64,000 bases of DNA from Antedon bifida (GCA_963402885.1 OY727095.1:2175001-2239000); one strand, 5' to 3'; counted from the first letter of the stretch, positions 12,600-27,500 are shown. Numbers and translations are program-made. Notes: generated from the sequence alone by a model not told the origin.

Positions 12600-13225
12600 A
12601 ATCAGAGTACAAGTAGCAACCTCCGCCAGGAGTAAAAAGAGAAAAAGCATCAAGAATCGTGATAAATATCCGTCTTGTAGTTTTGACGTACGGCCTAAAC
12701 TGAGTATAGTAAACAAAATAAAAAGTGGTCCAGAATTGGGATCATGGACCGGATTTCATCCAAAATTGAACGAGGCCGTCTGTGACCACATATCTATCGG
12801 TGGTTTAAATTTGGTAAATATCTGTCTTTTAGTTTTGACGTACGACGGCCTAATTAAAATAATAAAAGTAGTCCAGAATTAGGATCATGGACCGGATTTC
12901 ATCCAAAATTGAATGGAGCCGTCTGTGACCACATATCTATCGGTGGTTTAAATTTGGCAAATATCTGTCTTTTAGTTTTGACGTACGACCTAAATAAAAG
13001 TGGTCCAGAATTGGGATCATGGTCCGGATTTCCTCCAAAATTATTTATAATAAATTAATGGAGTCGTCCGTGATCCCATAACTGTGTACATTTGTTAAAG
13101 ATCCGTCTTTTAGTTTTGACGCTATTCTGCTAACAGACAGACAGACAGACAGACAGATGCATTCACTCACTCAGATCAAGAGCACACCCACACAAATATA
13201 ACATCTTAGGCGGCGGAGGTAATAA
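12600..13225. repeat. Tandem array of about 130 bp units with a CAGA tail
   Basis: Four or five units share CTGTCTTTTAGTTTTGACGT, GGTCCAGAATTGGGATCATG and GTCTGTGACCACATATC in fixed order. The block ends in (CAGA)n at 13134-13158 and then GGCGGAGGTAATAAC, which mirrors the GAGGTTAT / CTGT ends of the element at 10265-10870. It is probably an internally amplified member of that family. Confidence 0.75.
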
Positions 13226-15060
13226 CTAAACTTATTTTTCGTCAGCAATACCAAGCATCCTTCAGTCAAAAATGATTGTGGAGACGATATTGGCGAGCAT
13301 TTCATCAGCACGCCAAGTTTAAGTGTTATACTCCATACTATTATTTTTTATTTTTAACATCTAAAAATAGTATTTTCCTTCGTAAAATTTATTGTTTTTC
13401 ATTTTTCTTTGGATTTGTATACTTTATTTCTAAGAAATTTACAAAAATGATTGTCAATTATAGGCCTATCATAACCTAACAAAAAAGTTCTGTAACTGCA
13501 AAAGAAAAGGTTTATTTTTCGCTTTACTCTCCGCTGATATAATAACACATACTCAGATGTTAAATGGACAAACAATACTTTGACAGTATGTAATGTAGTT
13601 TTAAATAGAAATAACTGGCTAAATTGGTAAAGTTAATGATTACACATCAAAATCAAACTTATGTACTGTATACGTGTTTTCTGTACATTCAGTAAATCTA
13701 TGTCGCCCCTATTACCGATCACCCTGAATTCACATGGAGACAATAAAGATTATAAATAAAACATAATTATCTACACTGTCTTCCAAGAGTGTATCATTAT
13801 TTAAACGAGAGGAATTTAGTTACGATGTAAAAAATACTTAATATATACAATAAAATTAACTAAAAAACAGCTGAAAAATAACTTTATACATTGCTAGAAA
13901 TGTCTTTTCTTTGGAAATTCGCTGCGTGTTACAATGGTTTGGAAGCCTTTTGAGCACAACCGTACATTATAGTATGGTATGATTACAAAGTGGAACTACA
14001 TCAAGTCTAAGACAACAATATATTTTTTTAAGATTATTTTTAAGGTCATAACTATTAATTTAGATATTGTATTGTTATTTCATCATAAAAAGAATCTCTA
14101 AAGGGAGTTAGTGACGAGGTGTTGCTTTAGAATTAAAAAAAAAAAAACTTTAAAGAGGAAAATACTAAAGAGTTTATATTGCGTGGTATAGTTTCGAATC
14201 CCAGCAGACAGTATGCTGATGATGTTATTATGTTACAGTCATGTGCAATGTATGATTTCTCAAACAAATTAACCTTTGAGTACTTTCATTCGATTTATAC
14301 GGTACAAACGCCGGTGTATATATAATTGTTTTTATAAAAATTGAAAAATTATAAAATAGGAGATCTGGAATTGGAAAAATAGGAAACAACCTTTTGTGAC
14401 CTTATGTTTGATCTTTATTTTTTATTTATATTATCATATATTTTTTCGTATAAAAATGATTAATTCACTATTGGTAATCCTTGGCCACATTGCCTAAAGA
14501 CATCAAAATAAAATAAATAAATAAATAAAATAAATTTTACTTTAAATATCAAATGTTTTAGCTCAGACGGTTCTCAGCATCAAAGTGTCACAGAATGTAT
14601 CATAATGTCTCAAATATTTGTTGTGTAAAAATTTATATTTTGCTTTCGTTCTGTGTTTTATTTGTTTTCCATGTGTTATATGACAATACTGTGACGTACG
14701 GTGAGAGTCTATAAAGAACTGAATTTACTGATCTATTGTAATATAGACAAGGAATAATATAGTGACACTATTATACCTCTGAAATTTTAATGTGTTTCGT
14801 TGACGTAACAACATGTGCATTTCTTTTGAAACATGACAACACTTTTCCCGACGGTCTTCAAACGTTGTTATATAACGGAGTTACTTTTGCATTTATCGGG
14901 TTGTTTATCGTCTAACGGTACGTTTGGAATTTAACTTCGCTAGGCGAGGGCCTTAAGCAACCGTCCTTGTTAAGGACGGTTGAAGAAAAATCTGAAACGT
15001 CGTTGTTGAAAAGTTGTTGAAGGAATTTGTGGTAGTGTAACCCGTCGACATTTTTAGGAG
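13226..15060. other. Gene-free AT-rich stretch
   Basis: No gene is supported. The short frame at 13276-13479 is T-rich low complexity. No tRNA fold or element ends were seen before the retroelement scrap at about 15050. Confidence 0.5.
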
Positions 15061-15225
15061 TAGTAGATCCAGCGACATCACGATTAGGTTCGTGGACAGT
15101 AAACATGCACATCGAGGGATACGCAATAGAATTTAAAATTGATACCGGTGCTGACGTCACGGTAAACCAATTCAAAAACCTGCCAGATTCATATACGTGG
15201 TCCTGGGCAATGTCCATTAGATGTT
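15050..15225 (+). mobile_element. Ty3/Gypsy retroelement fossil, protease scrap
   Basis: A plus-strand frame reads through an aspartic-protease-like phrase (FLGVVDPA, then IEGYAIEFKIDTGADVTV) characteristic of Ty3/Gypsy polyproteins. DTGA is the catalytic motif of retroelement proteases. Only this piece is present; there is no reverse transcriptase, integrase or terminal repeat nearby, so it is an old, broken fragment. Confidence 0.7.
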
Positions 15226-16959
15226 ATTGGAAAATTCAAAACGACCCACATTTATTCCTTTCATTTATACATAAATTACACAGATTAGGCCTATAGTTTT
15301 TTTAACACTTTCTTCTAACACAAACATAATTCTTATAGTATTATAATTTATACACATTCAATTTAAGTATGTAAATTTATATATTGTTATTTCTTTATTT
15401 TCTTTTCTTTTTCCGTGTTGTTTAAATCTAGTCTTTGTTTGGGCATGTCTGTCACAAGCTTTTTGCTTTTTTGAACATGCCTTCTTCAATCATATTACCT
15501 TTCTTTACACCATTTTGTATACTGTTTTAATTTGAAGAAAATAAATGTTACTTTGAATTGAATTGAAATGAATATATACTGTACAAATATAAATTCCTTT
15601 AAATCATTTCAACTTTAATCATGCTTTGTACACAACACATAATTTTGGTTTTGTAATCGTATCATAATTTCAACTATAGTGTTTATTTTTTCTTATTTCA
15701 CAAGTATTTAAACTCTAATAGCCACAACAAAATAATTATAATTTTAAATTAATAGCAATTTCTCATCTATTGATCCAAAGTTTGCGTGGAATTCTTGCAA
15801 ACTTGAGCAAACCAAGTTTATCAGAAATGTTATCTTGTTTTTGTGACAAATTTTGGAAAAAAGCAAGGATGGTTGTTGAACTATTTATTATTACGCGCCA
15901 GCACACATCTGTTCATCCAAGAATAAAGAGGCCGACGGCATACGAGTAATGACACGAATAAGAAAAATATAATCGATTGAATTGAAGATTTTTTTTTATT
16001 GCACAATAAATACATTTTTAAATGTTTAATATTTTAGTGTTTCGGGGAAAATGCTATTTAACATTGCATTTATTTGTCATTTTCATCTTCTTCTCCGAAA
16101 CACTTATCGAGATAAATTACCAAACAATGGACAAATTGTGTATGGCTTTAGGCCTACATTTAAATAGCTGCATCACAATGAAATTGGTAATAATAATGTC
16201 CAGTAATGTCCTCATTTATTACATTTCTATTTTATGGCGAAATGTAATGTAATAATACATTTATTTTAAAATAGTTATCTAAAAGAAATATTGTTAATAT
16301 TCTGATTGTAGAATGTGGTTATCTGTCATTTTTATTACCGTACCTTTCCTATTTTACGACGAAATTTTATGTAATACATTTATTTGATAACATTTAGCTT
16401 TTAGAAGAGAACATTACCAATTTGATATAACATTAACAGTAGCTGAAAGTAGGCTGTAAAGTGTAATATAACTTAAAAATTTATAGAAAAAATTTACTTC
16501 TGATGTAAATAACATTCACTGAAATTCGGTAACAGATGTCCTTTTATACGTCATCATCTATTTTACTGTGAAATTCAATGTAATACATCTAAATATTTTA
16601 TATTTAGCCTTTAGAAACGATATTTATTACTTTAATTAATTTTCAATTAACATTCATTAAAATAGGTTATTATATACCGTATACATAAATTTAAATAACC
16701 TAACAGACCTTTCTATTTTTAAAAGCTAAGTATCAACATTATATTTAAATTAGTATCGATTTAAAATGTTTTATTGAATATTAAAATCGAAATATAATTA
16801 TTTCCGAATATAATATGAGAACGCTTGCGAATACGTTGTTTGGATACGAAATACAGCATAATTTGTTTAATAGTACATAGGCTTTAAAACGAAGATCGCA
16901 TTAGGGCCAAGAGATTGAATGGTAGCCTTCTAAAGGCCAGTTTACACAGACGAGCGGTA

Positions 16960-17032
16960 ACGGTAAGCGGCAAACCGCGTAGCTTGTCGCACGTGTAAGC
17001 GGCAAACCGCGTAGCTTGTCGCACGTAAAAAC
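16960..17032. repeat. Direct duplication of a ~30 bp unit
   Basis: GTAAGCGGCAAACCGCGTAG and the following CTTGTCGCACGT occur twice back to back. The preceding AAAGGCCAGTTTACACAGACG resembles the end of the MITE at 25458-25729, so this may be the worn left end of a related element. Confidence 0.75.
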
Positions 17033-17391
17033 AGTAAAACCCCTACTCCAATAAGCGGACACCTTCGGGGACTTTATTCAATAAATGTATTCATTAATTT
17101 AAGAATAAAACATAATTCTGTCAATATTAGTATTCATTAATGTATTTACATTTAAATGTGTTCATATTGATTGGTATATAAAGAATCATTAAATGCGCAT
17201 AATACGGGTCATATCCACTAATAGCCAATTAGTAGACACACTGAATTATCAAATTTAAAAATACTGCATAAATATAGGCAAGTTCTTTTTCCATAAAAGG
17301 GGAGAGTTCAGGTGTAAGCAACTGAAGAAAAATCGATTAGGGCTAGTTTCATCGGGCCTCGTCGTACGACGCTGTCTTTGTTGGCCTTTAA

Positions 17392-17545
17392 GCTTTGTTC
17401 TCACTAGCGACGCAACGTAATGCAATCTGCGCAACGTAAGAAAATGCCCTTCTAATAATCGTGTTTCCTCCCCCCCCCCCCCCACCCTGCGTGAAATCAA
17501 ACCTGCGATGTTTGCAGCACTATTGCGTCGCTTAAGGCCTATTTT
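17392..17545. repeat. MITE relic of the AAGCTTGGTTCCCACTAG family, with a C14 tract
   Basis: The left end AAGCTTTGTTCTCACTAGCG is followed by GCAACGTAAGAAAATGCCC and, after a run of 14 C, by CTGCGTGAAATCAAACCTGC and CAGCACTATTGCGTCG. The same internal order occurs at 24055-24165, so both belong to one subfamily. The fragment just before it (17345-17392) matches the right half of the MITE at 28643-28848. Confidence 0.6.
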
Positions 17546-18508
17546 TAACAGCACTGCAGCTGGTCACTAGTTTGAAAAGGGCACTTTATTAGGAAAACGG
17601 AGGGGGGGGGGGGGGGTCTTTCGAACTCTATTAACCCCCTGGCTATAAGAGATTGGTACTGCAATATATGTTCTTGCTACAGCACTGCCCCTATAAAGCC
17701 AGTACTCTAATAATTATTACAATACATGTTGATGTTTTTTCATAAAACAGTCTGTAGTGCATAGTAAAATGCTCAGGTTTATATCTTAATGCATTCTTCT
17801 TTATGTCTGTCCACTGTCACCTACACGACCTGGTTTTCACATATCCATTACATAATATAAAATAGAATAATACTCAATAATGATTGAAGATTCAGTAATA
17901 CTCATCATTAAAATACTATATATGTTAGACAATAGAGCCCTCTATAATTATATTCCACAGCTGTATATGCAAATTAGACTATATACAACTGTATATACTG
18001 TTATTTAAATTGTTCTATTTCATGTAAATATTGCTGCCAGATCTCCTTTCACAGGAAACGACACTGCTTGCGTCCAATATATAGACTCAAATCAAATTTA
18101 CAATTAACTCATATTTAACATTCATTGATGATGATGATCGCAATTAATATATAAATATCTCAAATTTCACCTGTTTTAAATTTGAAAATCATGATTTATA
18201 TAAATATTACAGAGAAAATTCACTAAGAATTCTGTACATATTTAACTTATGACAAAAAACAACAACATCATAAATTAAAGTGTCATCAGAGTGTTATTTA
18301 GTTAAACTACTGTACTATTATTGATACGTATTGTATATTTTATACTGTTTCATATCTAGATTATCAGTATCCCATTTATGAATAGAAAATTGTACTAAGT
18401 ACCAAAATGGCAAGCCTGGTTGCATAAATAAACCTATTTTATCCTTATTTAGCCTATCTGTTATTGCCTTTATATCTATTAGCACTATTATAGTAGTATT
18501 AACACAGT

Positions 18509-21500
18509 TTATGGCAATGTCTTATTCCAAAGGAATAAAGCACTATAGTGCCTCATAAACAATTTTATATCAGCGACCTTTGCCCTCTGCAATACTTTGT
18601 TATCACCTTTATATTCCAAGATCACAAACTCCTTGGAATCGGTGACAACTGCATATTTTAACTCCTTAAGATAGCAGAGATACCCAGCTGCCTGGTATAC
18701 CGCCACATCAAGACATAGACCACTGTTTGATGTGATAGTTAAAAGCAAGGAAGCTAGGGAGTCATTACCTAACCCTTTCTGATACTTCAAATCAACAAGT
18801 CGGTTGGCAGAAAAGTCAGAGTCGGGTTTGATTGATTTCTAAAAAAAACGTAATAAAAAAAATTATATAATTATTAATTTCAAGATTGACCTAAATATGA
18901 CATTCTGTGTGTGAAAAAGGAAAAAAAAAATCAATTTATAATTCAATTTAATTGGTTTAAATATGTTTGTCCTGAAAAAATAATAGATTTTTTGTTGAAT
19001 ATGCCATTTTAATGTCACCTAACAGTTATTCACTTTGACCAAAAATTGGATTGAAAAAAAAATGTATTTACCTAAAAAACTGTAATTTAAAGCAAAAAAT
19101 AGTCAAATTAGCTGCCAGCCTTTGGTTGAATTTAACCATTTATTTTGTCATTTTATAATTGAAAATCATAAATTTTTCCATTTTCTCTATGGAAGTGATT
19201 AACTTGATTAAAACTACAAAATAACCTATTCAAAGTCTGGTTTTATTAATCTTTATTTTTCATGTTTTTGGGGGTTTTGTTGTAAAGAATCACAAATTCT
19301 TACATACCGGTAACAACAATTTGTGAGAGAGAAAAAAAAAGTTTATATACAGAAATCAAATATACTGTAATATAATAAATAATCAATAATAAAATAAATT
19401 TTCTAAACTTAATGTTTTTCATAAGACTGTTCTAAACACTGTTGTTATAAAAAAAATTAAAAAAAATAAAATAATAATAATAATAAAAAAAAAATAAAGA
19501 AAGACATTTATTGATATTCTAGCCTTCATAAACTATAAAGTAGATGTGGACATTTTTACTAACTCAAAATGAGAATAAATGTGTGTTTACCATTTGCGCT
19601 GAGAAACAAAATGTGGAATGCCAAAAAACTGCAGCTCAATAAAGTGTCGCAGTGAAAGATATGTTATCAGCGCGGCTGTACTTAAAAACATTTTAACATG
19701 GTATTTTGAAGTCAGTTCAACATTTGTAAGACATTGGTTAGAAATTCTCTCTTGTGTAATGAATAGCAAGAACAGAATTTGTCAATAAAAATATTTTCAT
19801 ATTTAGCTATTTGGTTACACATAATTCGTTGATGGAATTTACTCTCTTGACAATCCAATGGTCAACATTGCTTTACGATGGAACTTGAATAACGCTTCTG
19901 TTTGATTTTTGTTCACAAATTTAGAATAGTAATGACTCGATGTTAATAGACACCATTTTCTGAGATATGCCGACGATACGGCGCTGATTTATTTCACAAA
20001 TACTAACTTTACCGATTCATCTGGTTTAAATTAGGATGTAGTAGAAACAACACTAAAAGATCACCCTCTGGACCCTCCAAAGTGTCCCTTTAATAGGGTT
20101 GTCCCCTGGACGTAGTGTTAAAACGTATATTGTCCCTTTGTTCGTTTAACAAGAAAGTGTCCCTTTAATAGGGTTGTCCCCTGGTCATAGTGTTAAAACG
20201 TATATTGTCCCTTATTTCCCTGAATAGATCTTTAGGGGTTCTACATTTCTGGGTGGTATCTTGTACTTTATAAGATTGTTAACTTTTTTTATATTGGACA
20301 TGATTATAATGATATATATACAAAGATGTTATACAATTACTAGAGACCGTAAACAATACTGCAGTGATGTGAAAAAGGTAAGGAAAATAGCCGTATATAT
20401 ATATATTTATTCAAAATTATTATTTAATATATAAAACTAAATTTCTTGTTTTTAATTTGTGCATACAAGGATAGTATAAGAACAACTTCTCGTGTTGATA
20501 CGCTAACGAGGTGTGGTGGTGCGTGATTACAAACTGGCATATCTGATTGGCCGAAAAGTGATGCCGCCACGAAAAAGTTTTTTTCTTTATGAGTTGCTTT
20601 TAGAGTTGACCCTCCAGTTATGTAACCTCTTGGTTAATCATCAATCATAGTTTATAGATTGACTTCACAACATTTTCTAATTAACCTAAACTTTTCAAGT
20701 TTCTCAATACATGCCAAGGAACACAAACGAATGGAATATATTAAAAAAAGTGCATGTTAAATTAGAAAAAAAATTAAAATTCAGTAGACAAAAAGTCTAG
20801 AAGTATCTATGAAAGTCAACCAATTTAGAATGATAGCATGAGTTAAATATAACCGTTTAGAAACGTTAAACGATCACTGTGCCCTACTTTTAGAGAGCAA
20901 GCCATTAATACTTGTCCCTTTGTGATGCAATATGGTTATTACATTGATTAATATAAAGTACTTTCATTTACAATGATAATTGTACGCAAAAATCATTATT
21001 ACAATAATCAACAATACCGCAATAAAAAAATGAAACTAATAATAAGAACTGTATTTCAGAATCATTATCATATTATTCAATACTGTAATAACATTGTTCT
21101 GTCACATCAAACAGAAAATTCATCCAGCATCAACTTTCCCAAATTTATAATATATGCATTAAAGGATTTTCTAAAAGAAAACAACTATTTTAATTGAAAA
21201 TTGTTACTCGGTAAGTTCCTTTGTTATTACATTATAAAAAAGCCCTATAGAAATGTTAAGTCAATAAGTCAATGGAAATTATTTACAGAAATAGTTGTTC
21301 TTCTTTAACTTAAATAATCAAGCCCGGGTTTTAATACTTGACAATTATATTAACATATTCATTAAACTAAATTGTGTCTTATTTATTTATATTTAAACAA
21401 AATATTAAAAAAAATATACTTGTTGACTATTTTCTTTTTAACGTAAATTTTTATCAAGCTCATTTCAAGTCTTTATGTGTTTCCTTTTTATCTCATTATT

Positions 21501-24500
21501 GACCTAAATATTCATTTGATAAAAAAATAAAATACAAATTTGAGCTTGTGGGTAAGCCTCAATTACCACCTTCGCATCGCCTAGAAATAACTACACACAC
21601 ACACCGATGCATCAACACTGACGTTTTGTATTGTGGCCCCCGGTGTGTTTACACTTAGGAGCTTTGCTCGGCAATGTTAAAGGGTATTCTATTCTATTCC
21701 ATAAAAGTTTTTATATGGCGCCCTACAAAGAACAGAGCACCTAACAATACTTATTAATTAATTAAAAAGAAAAGTTTGACGTTTAAATAGAGGTGCCGAA
21801 TTCACTTCTCTCAAATCGAAAGGGTATAAATAGCCTTTAATCTTTCTAGAGCTAGACATATCCCAAATGCATGAAGGATGCCAAGAATTTTTACAGATAA
21901 TTTTTTTCAGATAAAAATAATTAAAGAATATTCATAATGCCGCCGTATTACACAATAAACACAATACAGAATGTATTGATATTTCAAATTCACAGTGGCT
22001 TTTAGAAATATTTCAATAAAGATTAGCATTTCAAATCATTTGACAATTTTTAAAACATCTGAAAAATTTGCATAAAAAAAGAGAGAAATTTTTCAATTGA
22101 TATATTATATCAATAATTTTTTTTAAGCATTAACAATTTCCAAGTCATTACACACTGTATAATGACATTTTTACAATGCTCATCATTATTAGTAATTGTA
22201 TGGTTTTATATAAATATTTATAGTCTTTAAAGATGCCTTTCTATCTATTTTACAATTTATTCTTTTCATCTTTTATGAACTCATGGGAGAAAAAAAAAAA
22301 TCCCCCTTTAATTCTGGATTTAAAGTAGTGAAGGGATACATGAACACACAAGTATGTTTGGAAATGTTAAGCCATCATGTATCCTATCTAGAAGACTTTA
22401 GGGAACAAAGTCCTTGAGAACTGTGCATTATATTATACAATTAAATTCTTCTATCTATTTTAGAATGTTCTCCTTTATAATATATTGACCCTAACACATC
22501 AGTGATTTAAACAACTGTAATTGGTTTTAAAATAGAAAACGACAACATTATGTATGTGTGTAACTTTTAACCCATCATGTATTATGATGGAAGACTCTTT
22601 ATAGCACAAAGTCTCAAGAAAAGTACATTCATTTATAACACACCTGATTAGATTCTAGATATTTGATTGGAGGATTGAGTTAAAAAACTACAGTAACTCT
22701 AGTACAGTAAAAATGTAATAATGGTACTTTTACAAATATTAAAACATGTTTGAGATTTAACTACTGTACTTTTGCAATACTGAACGTTCTCTCTTTTTTT
22801 AACAACAAAGTAATTTTTCACTTTATTTAATATATACAGTAAAAATGCAATGTTCATGAAATTCTAATTTCCATTTTGAATATTTGACACAAATTTTATT
22901 TTTTTTTACTAAAAAATGTAAATATATTACTGTAGGCCTATCATTTAAAAAAACTGCGAAAATTAATAAGACCGATTTGGAATTCAACATCAATAAAAAT
23001 ATCGGTATTCAAATATTCCTAAACATAAATTCCAACAAGATTCCAAGATTATTATATTAATTATAAATTAAATGAAAAATATTTGTCAATATTTAGGAAG
23101 GATCTATTATTACAAAAATTGTTTAACATATTTATTTGGTAATAGTATAGGTTTAAAATTAATATTGTTTTCAATATTTTGTTACGTAAATTGTGTTCTA
23201 AACTTCCAACATAAATTCTGTGGGGTTGGCTGTTTTGCGAGTACTAGCCATGTTATAAAAATAATTTAGAGGAATGTTTTGAATCCATAAAATAATAAAA
23301 TTCTCTTTTACAATTTATTAGATGTTGTAATAAATGTTGCAGAAGCCTAGAGCCTTGTACTTACTTTCCCAGAATCTCTTTATCCCATTAGATGCAATCA
23401 CAATTGCTTATTGTTCAAATATTATTTATCCTAGATGTATTGCTTTTATAGTCACATTATTCAATAAGAATGACAGTTAAAAAATAGTATTGTTATTGTT
23501 TCTCATACAAGAGGCCATAAAAGGTTGCAATACAATATAGAAGTATGAAAGGTGAGATGTTGACCCTCTTTGGATAAACAAAATATTTTGAGTGTATTAA
23601 AATACAATATTAAACAAGAAATATTTCTTACAAAAAACGCTGCTCGCTTTATTGACGTAACAGTTTTAAAGATATATTGTTCCTCTGAAAAATATTTTTT
23701 ATTTCAAATTTGTTTTTGAATGTGTCATTTTATTGTCACATAATAGTTATTTTACCTGAAAAAATGTAATTTAAAGCAAAAAATACTTAAATTGTTTGTC
23801 CGACAATGGCTTTTGAGTTATTATTAAACGTTTCTTTTCTCTTTTTATAATGTGAATAAAGATTATTTTTTTGTTACAGAAGTGAATAACTTGACTTGAT
23901 ATGAAATACAGACTCAATTTCTGTCACTTTAGTACAAACAAAAACTTTCATGGACTGTTTTGATTTACAGTATTATATAATATTATGGGACTCATAAATA
24001 CCAGAATTTGGGATTTGTCATTCAACCGTTAGACTCTTTTCCAATGACGTAATCTACGCAACGTAAGAAAATTCCCTTCCAATAATTGTACTTGCCCCCG
24101 CCTGCGTGAAATCAAACCTGTGATGTTTGCAGCACTATTGCGTCGTCGGTTCCCACTTGTGATTACGCAATACAGCACTTTGCGTCAATACATCGCTGTT
24201 TTGCGTTCTAGTGGGAACCACGCTTAAGGGTAAAACAACAACATAAAATCAACAAAACGTATGAACTGTCAATCAAATATCTGGGACTGCCAAGTAAGTA
24301 CAGCTAGAAAACGTGATAATTACCCAATTTCGCAGCACTGAAACCTAAAAAATGTAACCTAACCGATTCCCAGTGACTAACAATAGATGGCACAGATAAT
24401 TCATCCAATTAAAATGAAGTCATTAGGCAGAATACTACTCTATCTAAATTTAGCAAACTTGGCTTGAAATAGGCAAATTACGAGAGTACTAGTTTTCCTT

Positions 24501-27500
24501 CTATCATTTGGTTTGGCAAAAGTGTATGTAATTGCGTTCCATTCAAATGAATGGTAAATGAAGTCAGATAAATTCATTTGACTGGCTCCATGTTAATGAT
24601 ATATAAATCACAATAAAACATGCTGGATATGAACAATCGTAGTATCTACAATTAATTCTAATTATGTAGTAAAAATTGCATAATAAAGAGTAATATACGA
24701 GAGTAATAAAAGATAGGGAGTCGAGTGAAAAATGTTGATGAGAAACATATGCAATTATCAGTAAAGATTACTTATCTACAGAGTATTATTTCACCTTATG
24801 TTCTATCATGTCCAGCATTTTTTTTCCCCAAAATGGACTTATTTAATATGTTATTCACTCTAAAAACTTCACCAAACGTGGACCCAAAAGGTTATTTTTT
24901 TTGCTTAAGCACCATTGATCTCGATTCAGCTTTCATTTCACATCTGTCAATGTAATTTAAATCTGTTCTTACTAGTTCAATTGAATTTTGCTGCAAGACA
25001 GCAGTTTAGAAGCACTTTACAAACGCAATATATTTTTGAGAGAATTTATTTGAGAATGCGATTATATCTTGATGACAAAATGAATGTGGTTCAACACCAA
25101 CACCCAAGAACACCAATGATGCAAATAGCTCAAAATGAACTATACAACATTATATTTTAGTGACATATAAAGAAAATTGTACCATGTCATAACATTTTTT
25201 GACCATCTTTTGTAAATAAGAAAAAGAATTGACTCACCCGTGTTTGTAAATCAAGTGGCATGTTGTCAGATATATCTCTTCTATGTTTTCTAAGAAACTG
25301 TCTCAAACTGACTAACCATTCCAAAAAACTACTTTCAACGTTCTCTTTGGCAATACTCCTACACCGGCTAAATACATCCTATGGAAAGAGATAAAAGGTT
25401 GTAGAGTAATACTTGATTCACATTACAACACAAATTTAACAAAATGTAATAAATTCTTAAGGCCTATTTACACTAGGGCGATAACGATTGACAATAAATA
25501 TGCAGTTTTCATACATAAAAGAAAATAAATATAACAAGTTTTCATCCTATAACTATAGTATAACCATCTATGCTTCCTTTGATGAAAATTATATTTTCAC
25601 ATGTCCAATTAAATGACGTCATGATTGAGCAAAGACAGCATAAATGTATATCCTATTGTTGTACTGTATGTAAGAAAAATACTTATCTCCTAGTTCGTTC
25701 CTTATCGTCCTAGTGTAAATGGGCCTTTAGATGAATATCTCTGTTATCTCTAATACTAAGTTATATTTTATATTAGAAAGATACATACACAGATACATAC
25801 ACTGTGTTACATTAATGTTACATTGACTTGTAATCCATGGAAATGTTTTCACAGCTTTGTACCAAGTGTGTGTGAATTTGGTATAAGGCATTTTTTTTTA
25901 AATTAAGCGCTACATAGCACTTTACACATTACAAAATGGTACAAACAACATCAAAAGCAAAATAAGATAATAAATATTAGTAAAAAGGTTCATCTGGATC
26001 ACTGTATAGTATTCAAGTAAATTTTCTTTTGGATGATCCAAAGTCAAATAAAGATTTTTTCTCTAGCTTTCGCTGGTCAACGACGCAGCTTAATCATGAG
26101 TGATTAAGCTGCGTAGTTGACCAGCGAAAGCTAGAGTAAAAAACGTAAGTTTTACGATTTATTTGACTTTGGATCATCCAAAAGAAAATTTACTTGAATA
26201 AGATAATAAATAATTACCGCAAAAAGGCATCTTTGAAGTACAGTAAGTAACAGTAGAATACCTTACTTTATAACACAACGGCCAATTAAGGGGAAACTTT
26301 GTTGAATTCCCATGGTGTCCCCTTAAGCTAAGCACTATGATGCAACGCAAGTGAGATGACCAATGGCAAGCGACAGTTCGATGATCCATCGCGTTGTGAT
26401 TGGACAACTCACTTACGTTACGCTTACATCCTAATGGGAACCAAGCTTTAATTGGGATTCTACTTTATTCCACTTCATTACTTTTTAGTATTAAAATAAA
26501 ATGTATAAATGAAAAAATCATATTGTTCAACGTTGTGTTGAATATATATTCAATATTTTCGGAGACATAAATTGATAAGTTAGAGTTGCTACAGTAGCTT
26601 TATAGAGGATCCAACTATAAGTCTGTAAACCTGTCTTGTCATAAATTAGGACATTTTTATCTATCATTCCACAATGAAAATTAGTGTTAACATTGTTTTT
26701 TTTTTGCGGATATTTGTTTGAAATAACAATTTTTCCTTGAAGATACTACTAGATTCATTTCTAGGAAATGAATAATTCTTAAAAAAAAAAAGACATCTCA
26801 AGGAGGACAGACCATTGTCTGTTTTATCAGATCTTTCCTAGGGATTTTAAGGATAAACACATAAAAAATAATATAACTGTGACTGAGAATCATTATTTAC
26901 ATTAAAGATGTATTGTCCGCAAAAACATGAAAAATGAAAATTAATAAAATCAGACTTAAATAGGCAGTTTTAATAAAGTTATTTACTTCTATATATAAAA
27001 AAAACCTATAAAAAGACTAATGAAACGATTAATTTTAACCTGACAGACAATTTAACTATTTTTTGCTGTAAATGACATTTTTTCAGGTAAATCATTTTTC
27101 AATCCAGTTTTTAGTGAAAGTGAATATCTATTATGTGACATTAAAATGGCATATTCAACAAAAGATTTTAAAAACAAATTTTTAGGGGGACAATATATCT
27201 TTAATTGAAAAAGAAAATGTTATTTAAATGTTTGTAATGAAAAAATCATTTAATCAAATTTTATGTCAGAAATTAACAAACTGTAGGGTAACAAATGTCT
27301 CAAATTTAAAAAACTTTACTTTATTGCACATAATTTTTTTTAATAAAAAGCTAGAGGGCACTTTTCCGTGTATTCTTTATAGTGGGAAATTTCTTGTCTT
27401 GTTTTAGAGATAGCTTGAGGGCGCTATTGGCGACGGCAGGATGGAAGTTAACAAGGAAGTCCCAAAATGACAGCCATTGGCAAAAATGCATTAATGTAAA

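Larger units (their letters stand above)
18841..25237. other. Large intron (phosphatase gene) or intergenic DNA, repeats only
   Basis: Holds MITE copies at 18960-19262, 23668-23960 and 24030-24230, two copies of a CCCTTTAATAGGGTTGTCCC repeat at about 20085-20220, and AT-rich simple sequence. The small frames at 20973-21197 and 23072-23269 have low-complexity composition and no family motif. Confidence 0.5.
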
